Below are positions 40,896 to 49,984 of a stretch of DNA of 64,000 nucleotides, piece after piece (the first letter of the stretch is position 1; every line of letters begins with the position of its first letter). The stretch lies in NCBI RefSeq assembly GCF_037860835.1, contig NZ_JBBEOG010000001.1:708823-772822 (forward strand), written 5' to 3'. The DNA comes from Aquipuribacter nitratireducens (GTDB lineage Bacteria > Actinomycetota > Actinomycetes > Actinomycetales > JBBAYJ01). A program made the position numbers and the translations under genes. Under the pieces are notes generated by a model. That model did no database searches. It had not been told where the DNA came from and saw nothing but the letters and a program-made list of their open reading frames with translations.

Positions 40896-40920
40896 CCGGC
40901 GGGGATCGGCCGGACGACGG

Positions 40921-41475
40921 CTACCCCGCCGGCGCGGCCCCGTCGACGACGTCCTCGCGGACGTCGTCGAGCCACGCGAGGGGGTCGGGCGCGGCCAGCC
41001 CGGTCGCGACCGCGACGACGGCGCGGCTGCCGTCGACCGCGACGCACGTCGGTGCGCCGGCCTCGCCCGCGCACGCGAGCAGCGCCTCGCCGTCCGTGCT
41101 CGGCCGTGCCGCCCCGGCGCTCGCCGTCACAGCCTCGGGGGAGGCGCCGGCGGCCCGCAGCACCCCGGAGACGAGCCGGCCGGCCGTCTCGTCCGTCAGG
41201 GGGTCCGCGGGCGTCACCACGAGCACCGCCGCCCGGGTCGTCCCGTCGTCGTAGAGGCGCCCCGCGACGTCCGCCACGGTGTCGTCGTCCCGCAGCGCCC
41301 GCTCGAGCCGGGCCACCCCGTCGTCACGACCGGCGGCCGGCAGCCCCGCCACCGTGTCGGGCAGGTCGTCGCCGCCCGTCGACCGCAGCAGGAGCACGAC
41401 GAGGACGGCTGTCACCGCGAGCGCGGCGGCGAGCGCCGCGACGCCCCCACGCGACAGCCGGCGGGTGGAGCTCAC
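40921..41475 (-). CDS. Hypothetical membrane-anchored protein downstream of valS
   Basis: 184 aa, not recognised. One N-terminal membrane anchor (about 10-31: GGVAALAAALAVTAVLVVLLL) is followed by an extracytoplasmic-looking domain with a single Cys pair (ALLACAGEAGAPTCVAVD) that could form a disulfide. GTG 41475 overlaps the valS stop as GTGA, so it is translationally coupled to valS. Converges on clpX. Confidence 0.7.
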   Translation of the reverse strand: MSSTRRLSRGGVAALAAALAVTAVLVVLLLRSTGGDDLPDTVAGLPAAGRDDGVARLERALRDDDTVADVAGRLYDDGTTRAAVLVVTPADPLTDETAGRLVSGVLRAAGASPEAVTASAGAARPSTDGEALLACAGEAGAPTCVAVDGSRAVVAVATGLAAPDPLAWLDDVREDVVDGAAPAG

Positions 41476-44072
41476 CCCGCCGCGGGCTCGAGCTCGACGT
41501 CCTCCACCCGCAGCTCCTCGCCACCGGGCACGAGCCGGAGCGCGTCGACCCGGCCGGCGCCCCGCAGGTCGCCGACCGCGGGCTCGACGAGGGCGACGGC
41601 GGCGTCCGGGACCCGCACGGTGGCGGAGCGCACCTCGGTGCGCTGCGACACCTTCGCCTCGCTCTTGGCCTTGCGGATACCGGCGAGCGCCTGGCCCACG
41701 ACACGGAGCATGCCCGGCTGGGCGTCACCGGCGGCACGGCGCAGCGGCTCGGCGTCCGGCCACGGGGCCCGGTGCACGGAGCCGTCCTGCCACCACGACC
41801 ACACCTCCTCGGTCGCGAACGGCAGGAAGGGTGCGAGCAGGCGCAGCTGGACGGACAGACCCTCCCGCAGCGCGGCGACGGCCGAGCGCCGGGCCGCCTC
41901 GTCCCCGCGGTAGGCGCGCTCCTTGACGAGCTCGACGTGGTCGTCGCAGAAGTCCCAGAAGAACGCCTCGGCGACCTCGAGGGCCCGTGCGTAGTCGTAG
42001 GCCTCGAAGGCCGCCGTCGCGGTGTCGACGACGTCGGCGAGCCCGGCGAGCATGGCGCGGTCCAGCGGCTCGGCGACGTCGTCGAGGCCCACCCCGGGGG
42101 CGTCGTTGGCGAGGACGAACCTGCTCGCGTTGAGCACCTTCATCGCGAGGCGCCGGCCGACCTTCATCTGGCCCGGGTCGAAGGCGGTGTCGACGCCGGG
42201 GCGGCCGCTGGCGGCCCAGTAGCGGACCCCGTCGGAGCCGTGCTCCTCGAGCAGGCCCATGGGCGTGACGACGTTGCCCTTGGACTTGCTCATCTTCTTG
42301 CGGTCGGGGTCGAGGATCCAGCCGGACAGCGCGGCGTGGTGCCACGGCAGGCTGTCGTGCTCGGCGTCGGCGCGCACCACCGTGGCGAACAGCCACGTGC
42401 GGATGATGTCGTGCCCCTGCGGGCGCAGGTCCATGGGGAAGACCCGCGCGAACAGGTCGGGGTCCCGCTCCCAGCCGCCGGCGATCTGCGGGGTGAGGGA
42501 GCTCGTCGCCCACGTGTCCATGACGTCGGGGTCGCCGACGAAGCCGCCCGGCACGCCCCGCTGCGACTCCTCGAAGCCGTCGGGGACGTCGCTCGAGGGG
42601 TCGACGGGCAGCCTGCCCTCGTCGGGCAGCAGGGGGCTGTCGTGGACGGGCTCGCCGTGCTCGTCGAGGCGGTACCAGACGGGGAAGGGCACGCCGAAGA
42701 ACCGCTGCCGCGACACCAGCCAGTCCCCGTTGAGGCCGCCCACCCAGTTCTCGTAGCGGTGCCGCATGTGCTCGGGGTGCCACACGAGCTCGCGGCCGCG
42801 CTCGAGCAGGCGCGCGCGGAGCGCACCGCCGTCGCCGTGGTCCCGGCCGCCGTTGCGCAGGTACCACTGGCGGCTGGCGACGATCTCGAGGGGCTTGTCG
42901 CCCTTCTCGTAGAACTTCACGGGGTGGGTGATGGGCCGCGGCTCGCCCTCGAGCTCCCCGCTCTCGCGCAGCGCGGCGACGACGGCCTCGCGCGCGGAGT
43001 GGGCCGTCTTCCCCGCCATCGTCCCGTAGACCTCGGAGCCGCCCGGCGACGTGATCCAGGCCGGGGTGTCCGCCGCGAAGCGCCCGTCGCGGCCGACGAG
43101 GGCGCGGGTCGGCAGGTCGAGCTCCCGCCACCACGTGACGTCGGTGACGTCGCCGAAGGTGCAGATCATCGCGATGCCCGTGCCCTTGTCCGGCTCGGCG
43201 AGCCGGTGGGCGACCACGGGCACCTCGACCCCGAACAGGGGCGTGCGGACCGTGGCCCCGAACAGCGGCTGGTAGCGCTCGTCGTCCGGGTGCGCGACGA
43301 GCGCGACGCACGACGGGATGAGCTCCGGCCGGCTGGTCTCGATCCGCACGGGCTCGCCGCCGTCGGGGCGGGGGAAGGCGACCCGGTGGTAGGCGCCGGG
43401 GCGCTCGCGGTCCTCCAGCTCGGCCTGCGCGACGGCGGTCCGGAACGTCGTGTCCCACAGCGTCGGCGCCTCGGTCGCGTACGCGTCGCCACGCGCCAGC
43501 GCCCGCAGGAACGCCCGCTGCGACGCGGCCTGGGCCGCCCTGTCGATCGTCTGGTACGTGTGCGACCAGTCGACCGACAGCCCGAGTCGGCGCCACAGCG
43601 CCTCGAAGACCTGCTCGTCCTCCACCGTGAGCCGTTCGCACAGCTCGACGAAGTTGCGTCGGGACACGTTGGCGTAGTCGCGGTCGTTCTTCGGGGCCTG
43701 CGCGGGCGGGGCGAAGTCGGGGTCGTACGGCAGCGAGGGGTCGCAGCGCACCCCGAAGTAGTTCTGGACGCGCCGCTCCGTGGGCAGGCCGTTGTCGTCC
43801 CAGCCCATCGGGTAGAAGACCTCGTAGCCGCGCATCCGCTTGTACCGGGCCACGCAGTCGGTGTGGGTGTAGCTGAAGACGTGCCCGACGTGGAGGGATC
43901 CCGAGACCGTCGGCGGCGGCGTGTCGATGGCGTAGACGTGTGCGCGGGTCGCCGTGCGGTCGAACGCGTAGGTGCCCTGCTCCGCCCAGACGCCTACCCA
44001 CTTCTCCTCGAGGCCGTCGACGGTCGGGCGCTCGGGGACGCGGGAGGCGGCGGACGCCGCGGGCTCGCTCAT
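41472..44072 (-). CDS. valS: Valyl-tRNA synthetase
   Basis: 866 aa class I synthetase charging tRNA-Val. HIGH motif is HVGH at residues 61-64 (PPPTVSGSLHVGHVFSYTHT) and KMSKS lies near 592 (DPDRKKMSKSKGN). The HIGH context, TDCVARYKRMRGYEVFYPMG and DDNGLPTERRVQNYFGVRCD resemble the archaeal-like ValS subfamily found in some actinobacteria and Rickettsia, not the common bacterial form (NVTGSLHIGHA). ATG 44072 follows CACAAT (reverse strand, 44085-44080) by 7 bases, so it is preferred to ATG 44081, which overlaps that hexamer. Confidence 0.94.
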   Translation of the reverse strand: MSEPAASAASRVPERPTVDGLEEKWVGVWAEQGTYAFDRTATRAHVYAIDTPPPTVSGSLHVGHVFSYTHTDCVARYKRMRGYEVFYPMGWDDNGLPTERRVQNYFGVRCDPSLPYDPDFAPPAQAPKNDRDYANVSRRNFVELCERLTVEDEQVFEALWRRLGLSVDWSHTYQTIDRAAQAASQRAFLRALARGDAYATEAPTLWDTTFRTAVAQAELEDRERPGAYHRVAFPRPDGGEPVRIETSRPELIPSCVALVAHPDDERYQPLFGATVRTPLFGVEVPVVAHRLAEPDKGTGIAMICTFGDVTDVTWWRELDLPTRALVGRDGRFAADTPAWITSPGGSEVYGTMAGKTAHSAREAVVAALRESGELEGEPRPITHPVKFYEKGDKPLEIVASRQWYLRNGGRDHGDGGALRARLLERGRELVWHPEHMRHRYENWVGGLNGDWLVSRQRFFGVPFPVWYRLDEHGEPVHDSPLLPDEGRLPVDPSSDVPDGFEESQRGVPGGFVGDPDVMDTWATSSLTPQIAGGWERDPDLFARVFPMDLRPQGHDIIRTWLFATVVRADAEHDSLPWHHAALSGWILDPDRKKMSKSKGNVVTPMGLLEEHGSDGVRYWAASGRPGVDTAFDPGQMKVGRRLAMKVLNASRFVLANDAPGVGLDDVAEPLDRAMLAGLADVVDTATAAFEAYDYARALEVAEAFFWDFCDDHVELVKERAYRGDEAARRSAVAALREGLSVQLRLLAPFLPFATEEVWSWWQDGSVHRAPWPDAEPLRRAAGDAQPGMLRVVGQALAGIRKAKSEAKVSQRTEVRSATVRVPDAAVALVEPAVGDLRGAGRVDALRLVPGGEELRVEDVELEPAAG

Positions 44073-44138
44073 GCGCGCCATTGTGCCGAAGCGGACGGGC
44101 AGGTCCGGACGGGTCGTCGGGTCGGGGACACTGGGGTC

Positions 44139-44660
44139 ATGGACGCCACGACGCTGCGCGAGCTGCAGGCCCCGCTCAAGCAGAAGTACCGCGACGACCC
44201 CGCGACCGCCACGACACCGCTGCACGCGCGCGGGCGCGGTCAGGGGGACGACATCACGTTCACCGTCACCGGCTGGGCGGGCGACGTCCGCGCGGGGCTC
44301 CACGAGGCCACGGGCGGCGACGGCCGCGACGCCTGCTCGGGCGACATGCTGCTCGAGGCCCTCCTCGGGTGCGCCGGGGTGACGCTCCGCAGCGTCGCCA
44401 CCGCCATGGGCATCACGCTGGAGGGGGTCACCGGCGAGGTCACCGGCTCCTTCGACGCCCGCGGCACCCTCGGGGTCGACCGGGAGGCGTCCGTGGGCGT
44501 CACCGACGTGAGGGTCGTCTTCGAGGCGGTCACCGACGCCGACGACGAGCGCCTCGCGAAGCTCGCGCAGCTGACCGAGCGGTACTGCGTCGTGGCCAAG
44601 AGCCTCGCCGAGGCGCCGAGCATCGAGATCCGCCGCCGCGGCGATAGTTCTGTCGAGTAA
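44139..44660 (+). CDS. OsmC family protein
   Basis: 173 aa. OsmC/Ohr superfamily; members reduce organic or fatty-acid hydroperoxides using two cysteines. The pair is present: LEALLGCAGVTLRSVA and ERYCVVAKSLAEAP. N-terminal 40 residues are longer than in minimal OsmC. ATG 44139 follows GACACT (44127-44132) by 6 bases. Divergent from valS across 66 bases. Not clearly Ohr or OsmC subtype. Confidence 0.86.
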   Translation: MDATTLRELQAPLKQKYRDDPATATTPLHARGRGQGDDITFTVTGWAGDVRAGLHEATGGDGRDACSGDMLLEALLGCAGVTLRSVATAMGITLEGVTGEVTGSFDARGTLGVDREASVGVTDVRVVFEAVTDADDERLAKLAQLTERYCVVAKSLAEAPSIEIRRRGDSSVE

Positions 44661-44747
44661 CGCACAAAACCCGTCGTACTCGCAGTCGGAAGACGGCTAG
44701 TCTCCGAGGCGTCGCACACCGTCGTGACGTCGTGAGGAGGGCCTGCC

Positions 44748-46193
44748 GTGCCCGTCGACCGCTCGGTCCTGCCCCCCGGGGCCGCAGTCCCTGTGCCGTC
44801 GCGCCGTGCCCTGCTGCGGGCCGTCGTCGGGGGCGCGACCGGCGCCGTGCTCCTCGACCCCGGTCGGGCTCTCGCCACGCCGGCCGGGGCGGTGCCGCTC
44901 CGCGAGCCGGAGGTACGTCGGAGCGCGGGCGGGGTCCTCGACGTCACGTTGCGCGCCGCGCGCTCCGCGGTGCCGTTCGGGGGCGCCCGGCGCACGGTCA
45001 TGTCCTACGAGGGCGGCGTCCCCGGACCCACGCTCGTCGTCGCCCCCGGCGACGTGCTGCGCGTGCGGCTCGTCAACGACCTCCCGCACCCGACGAACCT
45101 CCACACGCACGGCCTCCACGTGTCCGGCGAGGGGATCGCCGACAACGTCTTCCGGCACGTGGGCCCCGGCGAGACCGCCGACTACGAGATCCCGCTGCGG
45201 CCGGACCACCACGAGGGCACGAACTGGTACCACCCGCACGCGCACGGCCACAGCGCGCAGCAGATGTTCGAGGGGATGGCCGGGGCGCTCGTCGTCCAGC
45301 GCCGCGAGGAGACCGGCCGCTCGACCGGCATCTCCCGGGACCGGGTGCTCGTGCTGTCGTCGACCGCGTTCACGGCCGACGGTGCGGTCGCCGACCCGTT
45401 CACCACCCGGCAGGACGCGCAGGTGCGTCTCGTCAACGGTCAGGTGCGTCCCACGATCGGCATCGCGCCGGGGGAGACCCAGCGGTGGCGCCTCGTCAAC
45501 GCCTCGGTCAACCACGTCTTCCGGCTCCGGCTCGACGGTCACCGGACGACGCAGGTGGCGGCTGACGGCGTGCCGTTCCGCCGGGCGCTCGACGTCGACG
45601 AGCTCCTCCTCGCCCCCGGGCAGCGGGCCGACCTCCTCGTGACGGGCGGCGCCGAGGGCGTCGTGGAGCTGAGGACCCTGCCGGTCGACATCGGCTTCGG
45701 TGTCGTGCTGCCCGCCGGTCCGGTCGCGACCGTCGCGTGCCGGGGCGCCGCCCCGGCTCCGGGGCCCCTGCACGCCGCCGCCCTGCTCCGCCCCTTCGAG
45801 GACCTGCGACGCCGGCGCGTCGCCGTGCACCGCGAGGTCGCGTTCACCATGGCGGGCGGCTTCGGGATGGACGGTCGGCCCTTCGACCCCACCCGCGTCG
45901 ACCAGACGTGCGAGCTGGGGACGGTGGAGGAGTGGACGGTCCGCAACGAGACCGGCCTCGTCCACCCCTTCCACAGCCACGTCAACCCGTTCCAGGTGAC
46001 GCACGTCGACGGCGTCCCGGTGGACGCCCGCTCCTACCAGGACACCGTGCTCGTCGGGAAGCAGGGCGGGACCGTGACCTTCCGGACGCACCTGCAGCAC
46101 TTCCCCGGCCGCGCGGTCTACCACTGCCACTTCGTCACCCACGCCGAGCTCGGGATGATGGCGGTCGCCGACGTCGTCGACCCACGGGCCTGA
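44748..46193 (+). CDS. Tat-exported multicopper oxidase
   Basis: 481 aa. Laccase/CueO-like multicopper oxidase. N-terminal twin-arginine signal [12 protein letters not shown] (residues about 18-29) ending near ALA. Copper ligands are complete: [21 protein letters not shown], and the type-1/3 motif [13 protein letters not shown] with an axial Met. It likely oxidises metal ions or phenolics outside the membrane; copper detoxification is possible but no copper regulator is adjacent. GTG 44748 is supported by GAGGAGG (44734-44740) 7 bases upstream; a -10-like TAGTCT is at 44698-44703. Confidence 0.92.
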   Translation: MPVDRSVLPPGAAVPVPSRRALLRAVVGGATGAVLLDPGRALATPAGAVPLREPEVRRSAGGVLDVTLRAARSAVPFGGARRTVMSYEGGVPGPTLVVAPGDVLRVRLVNDLPHPTNLHTHGLHVSGEGIADNVFRHVGPGETADYEIPLRPDHHEGTNWYHPHAHGHSAQQMFEGMAGALVVQRREETGRSTGISRDRVLVLSSTAFTADGAVADPFTTRQDAQVRLVNGQVRPTIGIAPGETQRWRLVNASVNHVFRLRLDGHRTTQVAADGVPFRRALDVDELLLAPGQRADLLVTGGAEGVVELRTLPVDIGFGVVLPAGPVATVACRGAAPAPGPLHAAALLRPFEDLRRRRVAVHREVAFTMAGGFGMDGRPFDPTRVDQTCELGTVEEWTVRNETGLVHPFHSHVNPFQVTHVDGVPVDARSYQDTVLVGKQGGTVTFRTHLQHFPGRAVYHCHFVTHAELGMMAVADVVDPRA

Positions 46194-46230
46194 GCGCGGA
46201 ACCCGCTGGACACGAGCCGTACCATCGTCG

Positions 46231-46450
46231 TCACAGGCACCGATCCGGCCATCACCGGGGAGCCGCCGGAAGAACGGGTCGCACGAGCGGCCCCAGTAGA
46301 ACCGGCCGGGGCAGGCCCGTCACAGCCGCAGGCGAGAGGTCGCCGTCCTCCGCGAGGGGGCCGGCGGCAAGCGAGGTGGTACCGCGGTGGCCCGGGAGAC
46401 CCGGGGCGTCGTCCTCGTGGGGAACGACCGACCACGAGGAGCACCCGCTC
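46231..46450 (+). promoter_or_regulatory. Translational T-box riboswitch controlling ileS
   Basis: T-box of the actinobacterial ileS ultrashort stem I type, sensing uncharged tRNA-Ile. The T-box sequence GAGGTGGTACCGCGG is at 46374-46388 with the tRNA-acceptor-pairing TGGT. The specifier codon ATC is at 46251-46253 in GGCCATCACCGGGGAGCC, and the conserved AGTAGAACCGG is at about 46297-46307. Downstream, TCCTCGTGG (46412-46420) pairs with CCACGAGGA (46432-46440), hiding the ileS ribosome site GAGGA. There is no terminator, so control is on translation: uncharged tRNA should stabilise the antisequestrator and open the site. The -10 is TACCAT (46220-46225). Confidence 0.92.
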
Positions 46451-49400
46451 ATGACGACCCTGGAGCCCACGACGGACACGCGCTCCGACGACTCCGCCCC
46501 GGGCTACCCCCGCCACGGCGGTGGTGTGCCGGCGAGCCCGCGCTTCCCGGAGATCGAGGAGCGGGTGCTGCGCTACTGGGACGCCGACGGCACCTTCCAG
46601 GCCTCGGTCGACGCGCGTCCGGCGGGCGACGACGGCGCCAACGAGTACGTCTTCTACGACGGTCCGCCGTTCGCCAACGGACTGCCGCACTACGGCCACC
46701 TCCTCACCGGGTACGTCAAGGACGTCGTGCCGCGCTTCCGCACCATGCAGGGCCGACGCGTCGAGCGCCGCTTCGGCTGGGACTGCCACGGCCTGCCCGC
46801 CGAGGTCGAGGCGGAGCGACAGCTCGGCATCACGCACAAGAGCGAGATCGAGGCGCTCGGCGTCGCCCGGTTCAACGACGCCTGCCGCACCTCCGTCCTG
46901 CGCTACACCGACGAGTGGCAGGACTACGTCACCCGGCAGGCGCGCTGGGTGGACTTCGAGCACGACTACAAGACCCTCGACCTCGACTACATGGAGTCGG
47001 TCATGTGGGCGTTCAAGACGCTCCACGACAAGGGCCTGGTCTACGAGGGCTTCCGCGTGCTCGCGTACTGCTGGCGCTGCGAGACCCCGCTCAGCAACAC
47101 CGAGACGCGCATGGACGACGTCTACCGGCCGCGCCAGGACCCCGCGGTCACCGTCGGGCTGCGGCTGGAGACGGGCGAGCTCGCGCTCGTGTGGACGACG
47201 ACGCCGTGGACGCTGCCGAGCAACCTCGCGGCGGCGGTCAACCCCGACCTCGACTACGTCGTCGTGCGGCCCCGGCAGGGTGACTGGACGGGGGAGCGGC
47301 TCGTGCTCGCCGAGGCGCGGGTCGCCGCCTACGCCCGCGAGCTCGGCGAGGACCCCGAGGTCCTCGAGCGGATGAAGGGCACCGCGCTCCTCGGTCGCCG
47401 CTACACGCCGCCCTTCGACTACTTCGTCGGCCGGGAGAACGCCCACCGGGTGCTGCCGGCGGACTACGTGACGACCGAGGACGGCACCGGCCTCGTCCAC
47501 ATCGCGCCCGCCTTCGGTGAGGAGGACAAGGTCGTCACCGACGCCGCCGGCATCGAGCCGGTCGTCCCCGTCGACAGCAAGGGCGAGTTCACCGCCGAGG
47601 TGCGCGACTTCGCCGGGCAGCACGTGTTCGCCGCCAACACGCCCATCACGCGGGCGCTGCGCGAGAAGCGGCTGCTGCTGCGCCACGAGTCGTACGAGCA
47701 CCCCTACCCGCACTGCTGGCGCTGCGGCAACGCCCTCATCTACCGCGCCGTGAGCAGCTGGTTCGTCCGGGTGACGGCGTTCAAGGACCGCATGGTCGAG
47801 CTCAACGAGCAGATCGACTGGGTGCCCGAGCACGTGAAGGACGGCTCGTTCGGGCAGTGGCTGGCCAACGCCCGCGACTGGTCGATCAGCCGCAACCGGT
47901 TCTGGGGGTCCCCGATCCCCGTGTGGGTGTCCGACGACCCCGCGTACCCGCGGGTCGACGTCTACGGCTCCCTCGACGACCTCGAGCGCGACTTCGGCGT
48001 GCGGCCGACCGACCTGCACCGCCCGACCGTCGACGAGCTCACCCGGCCGAACCCGGACGACCCGCGTCCGGAGGGGCAGCGCTCGACGATGCGCCGGGTG
48101 CCGGAGGTCCTCGACTGCTGGTTCGAGTCCGGCTCCATGCCGTTCGCGCAGGTGCACTACCCGTTCGAGAACGCCGACTGGTTCGAGCACCACTACCCGG
48201 GCGACTTCATCGTCGAGTACAACGGCCAGGTCCGCGGCTGGTTCTACACCCTCCACGTCCTCGCCACCGCGCTGTTCGACCGGCCGGCGTTCCGCACGTG
48301 CCTCGTCCACGGGATCCTCCTGGGCGACGACGGGCGCAAGATGAGCAAGTCGCTGCGCAACTACCCCGACGTCCGCGAGGTCTTCGACCGCGACGGCGCC
48401 GACGCCATGCGCTGGTTCCTCATGAGCAGTCCCGTCCTGCGCGGCGGGAACCTCGTCGTCACCGAGCAGGGCATCCGCGACACCGTCCGGCAGGTGCTGC
48501 TGCCGCTGTGGAGCACGTGGTACTTCCTGCACCTCTACGCGGGTGCCGCGGGGACGGTCGGACGCACCCGCACCGACTGCTCCCACGTGCTCGACCGGTA
48601 CCTGCTCGCCACGGTGCGGCGGGCCGTCGAGGACGTCACACGGGCGTTGGAGGCCAACGAGCTCGCGGTGGCCGCGCAGGCGTACCGGGAGACCCTCGAG
48701 GCCGTGACGAACTGGTACGTGCGCCGCTCGCGCGACCGGTTCTGGACCGCCGAGACGCCGGAGGGTCAGGCCGCGGTCGACACACTCCACACCGCGATGG
48801 AGGTGCTGCTGCGGCTGGGCGCACCGCTCCTCCCGCTCGTCACCGAGGAGGTGTGGCGCGGGCTGACCGGCGGGCGCTCCGTCCACCTCGCGGACTGGCC
48901 CTCCCCGGACGAGCTCCCCGCCGACGACGCCCTCGTGGCGGCGATGGACGAGCTGCGCGAGGTCGCCTCCGCGGCGCTCGGGCTGCGGAAGGCGGCGGGG
49001 CTCCGCGTGCGGCAGCCGCTCCGGCGGCTCACGGTGGCCCTGCCGGAACCCGAGCGCGTCGAGAGCCTCGTCGACCTGCTCCGCGCCGAGCTCAACGTCC
49101 ACGAGGTGCGCCTGATGTCCGTCGAGCGCGCCCACGAGGCCGGCATCGACGTGGAACAGCGCCTCACGGTGAACGCGCGCGCGGCCGGGCCCCGGCTCGG
49201 CCGTGAGGTGCAGCGTGTCATCGGTGCCGCGAGGGCGGGGGAGTGGGAGCAGGGCCCGGACGGGCTCGTGTGCGGCGGGACGCCGCTCCTGGAGGGCGAG
49301 TACGAGCTGGCGACCGTCGTCGGGTCGGGGGTCGAGGGGGCCGCGGCCGCGTTGCCGGGCGGCGGCGTCGTCGTCCTCGACACGACCGTCACCGACGCGC

Positions 49401-49636
49401 TGGAGCGGGAGGGCTGGGCCCGCGACGTCGTCCGGCGGGTGCAGGACGCGCGGCGCGAGGCGGGGCTGCACGTGTCCGACCGCGTGCGGGTGGGTCTCGT
49501 CGTCGCACCGTCCCGGGCGTCGGCGGCCGAGGAGCACCGCGACCTCGTGGCCCGCGAGACCCTCGCCACGGAGGTGTCGGTGAGCACCGGCGAGGTGCCC
49601 GTGGACGCCGCGGAGGTCTCCGTCAGCCGCGTGTGA
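46451..49636 (+). CDS. ileS: Isoleucyl-tRNA synthetase
   Basis: 1061-aa class I synthetase for tRNA-Ile. HIGH is HYGH ([20 protein letters not shown]), KMSKS is in [15 protein letters not shown]; an editing CP1 domain and C-terminal anticodon domain are present. Length is that of the eukaryote-like (IleRS2, often mupirocin-resistant) subgroup usual in actinobacteria. ATG 46451 with GAGGAG 8 bases upstream. Controlled by the T-box at 46231-46450. Confidence 0.97.
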   Translation: MTTLEPTTDTRSDDSAPGYPRHGGGVPASPRFPEIEERVLRYWDADGTFQASVDARPAGDDGANEYVFYDGPPFANGLPHYGHLLTGYVKDVVPRFRTMQGRRVERRFGWDCHGLPAEVEAERQLGITHKSEIEALGVARFNDACRTSVLRYTDEWQDYVTRQARWVDFEHDYKTLDLDYMESVMWAFKTLHDKGLVYEGFRVLAYCWRCETPLSNTETRMDDVYRPRQDPAVTVGLRLETGELALVWTTTPWTLPSNLAAAVNPDLDYVVVRPRQGDWTGERLVLAEARVAAYARELGEDPEVLERMKGTALLGRRYTPPFDYFVGRENAHRVLPADYVTTEDGTGLVHIAPAFGEEDKVVTDAAGIEPVVPVDSKGEFTAEVRDFAGQHVFAANTPITRALREKRLLLRHESYEHPYPHCWRCGNALIYRAVSSWFVRVTAFKDRMVELNEQIDWVPEHVKDGSFGQWLANARDWSISRNRFWGSPIPVWVSDDPAYPRVDVYGSLDDLERDFGVRPTDLHRPTVDELTRPNPDDPRPEGQRSTMRRVPEVLDCWFESGSMPFAQVHYPFENADWFEHHYPGDFIVEYNGQVRGWFYTLHVLATALFDRPAFRTCLVHGILLGDDGRKMSKSLRNYPDVREVFDRDGADAMRWFLMSSPVLRGGNLVVTEQGIRDTVRQVLLPLWSTWYFLHLYAGAAGTVGRTRTDCSHVLDRYLLATVRRAVEDVTRALEANELAVAAQAYRETLEAVTNWYVRRSRDRFWTAETPEGQAAVDTLHTAMEVLLRLGAPLLPLVTEEVWRGLTGGRSVHLADWPSPDELPADDALVAAMDELREVASAALGLRKAAGLRVRQPLRRLTVALPEPERVESLVDLLRAELNVHEVRLMSVERAHEAGIDVEQRLTVNARAAGPRLGREVQRVIGAARAGEWEQGPDGLVCGGTPLLEGEYELATVVGSGVEGAAAALPGGGVVVLDTTVTDALEREGWARDVVRRVQDARREAGLHVSDRVRVGLVVAPSRASAAEEHRDLVARETLATEVSVSTGEVPVDAAEVSVSRV

Positions 49637-49648
49637 GCCAGCGCCGCA

Positions 49649-49682
49649 GGGCGCCCGCCGACCCGGGGGTCGGCGGGCGCCC
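49649..49682. terminator. Strong bidirectional hairpin after ileS
   Basis: 16-bp perfect inverted repeat: GGGCGCCCGCCGACCC (49649-49664), loop GG, complement at 49667-49682. It lies between the convergent ends of ileS and the small peptide gene and can terminate both. Confidence 0.8.
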
Positions 49683-49706
49683 GGTCCTGGTCGCAGGCGG
49701 GAGGGC

Positions 49707-49838
49707 TCAGGTCGTGCAGCAGGCGGGCCCCGGCCCGTAGGCCTCCGTGTCGGAGGCCTGCGCGGCGGCCCCCACGGCGCCTGCGAGGAGGGCGGCGAGG
49801 ACGGCGGCGGCGGCGATGGTGCGTCGGCTGGGGCGCAT
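49707..49838 (-). CDS. 43-aa secreted peptide precursor, divergent from XRE-TPR regulator
   Basis: Short gene with clear coding signs: AGGAG about 6 bases before the ATG at 49838 and a typical Sec signal peptide. The N-terminus is MRPSRRT, then an Ala/Leu/Val-rich core to residue 26, then a predicted signal peptidase site after Ala28 (AQA/S). The predicted mature part is 15 residues, SDTEAYGPGPACCTT, with adjacent Cys40 and Cys41 near the C-terminus. No homologue is recognised. The head-to-head arrangement with an HTH-TPR regulator suggests a signalling peptide; a structural or unrelated secreted peptide is possible. Confidence 0.75.
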   Translation of the reverse strand: MRPSRRTIAAAAVLAALLAGAVGAAAQASDTEAYGPGPACCTT

Positions 49839-49902
49839 GGGTGCTCCTGGTGGCTGTCGGTGGCGGTCCGCTTGCAGCGGGTCAGTGAACGAAGCATGGC
49901 TC

Positions 49903-49932
49903 AGTCACAGGCGAGCGCGCTAGTGTGTGACT
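49903..49932. promoter_or_regulatory. Inverted repeat over the XRE-TPR regulator promoter
   Basis: AGTCACA (49903-49909) and TGTGACT (49926-49932) form a perfect 7-bp inverted repeat with 16 bases between. The -10-like TAGTGT (49921-49926) lies inside and touches the right arm. Placed in the 146-bp region shared by the two divergent genes, it is a candidate binding site for the regulator itself. Confidence 0.45.
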
Positions 49933-49984
49933 CGGGCGGGCGTCGACTGGAGCTACCGGCACGCGCGCCACGCGAGGAGGAGTC

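Noticed and set aside
49740..49758. 9-bp hairpin inside the 43-aa peptide gene as a terminator of a small RNA
   Set aside because: It falls within a good coding frame with ribosome site and signal peptide; it is too short to argue for a separate RNA.
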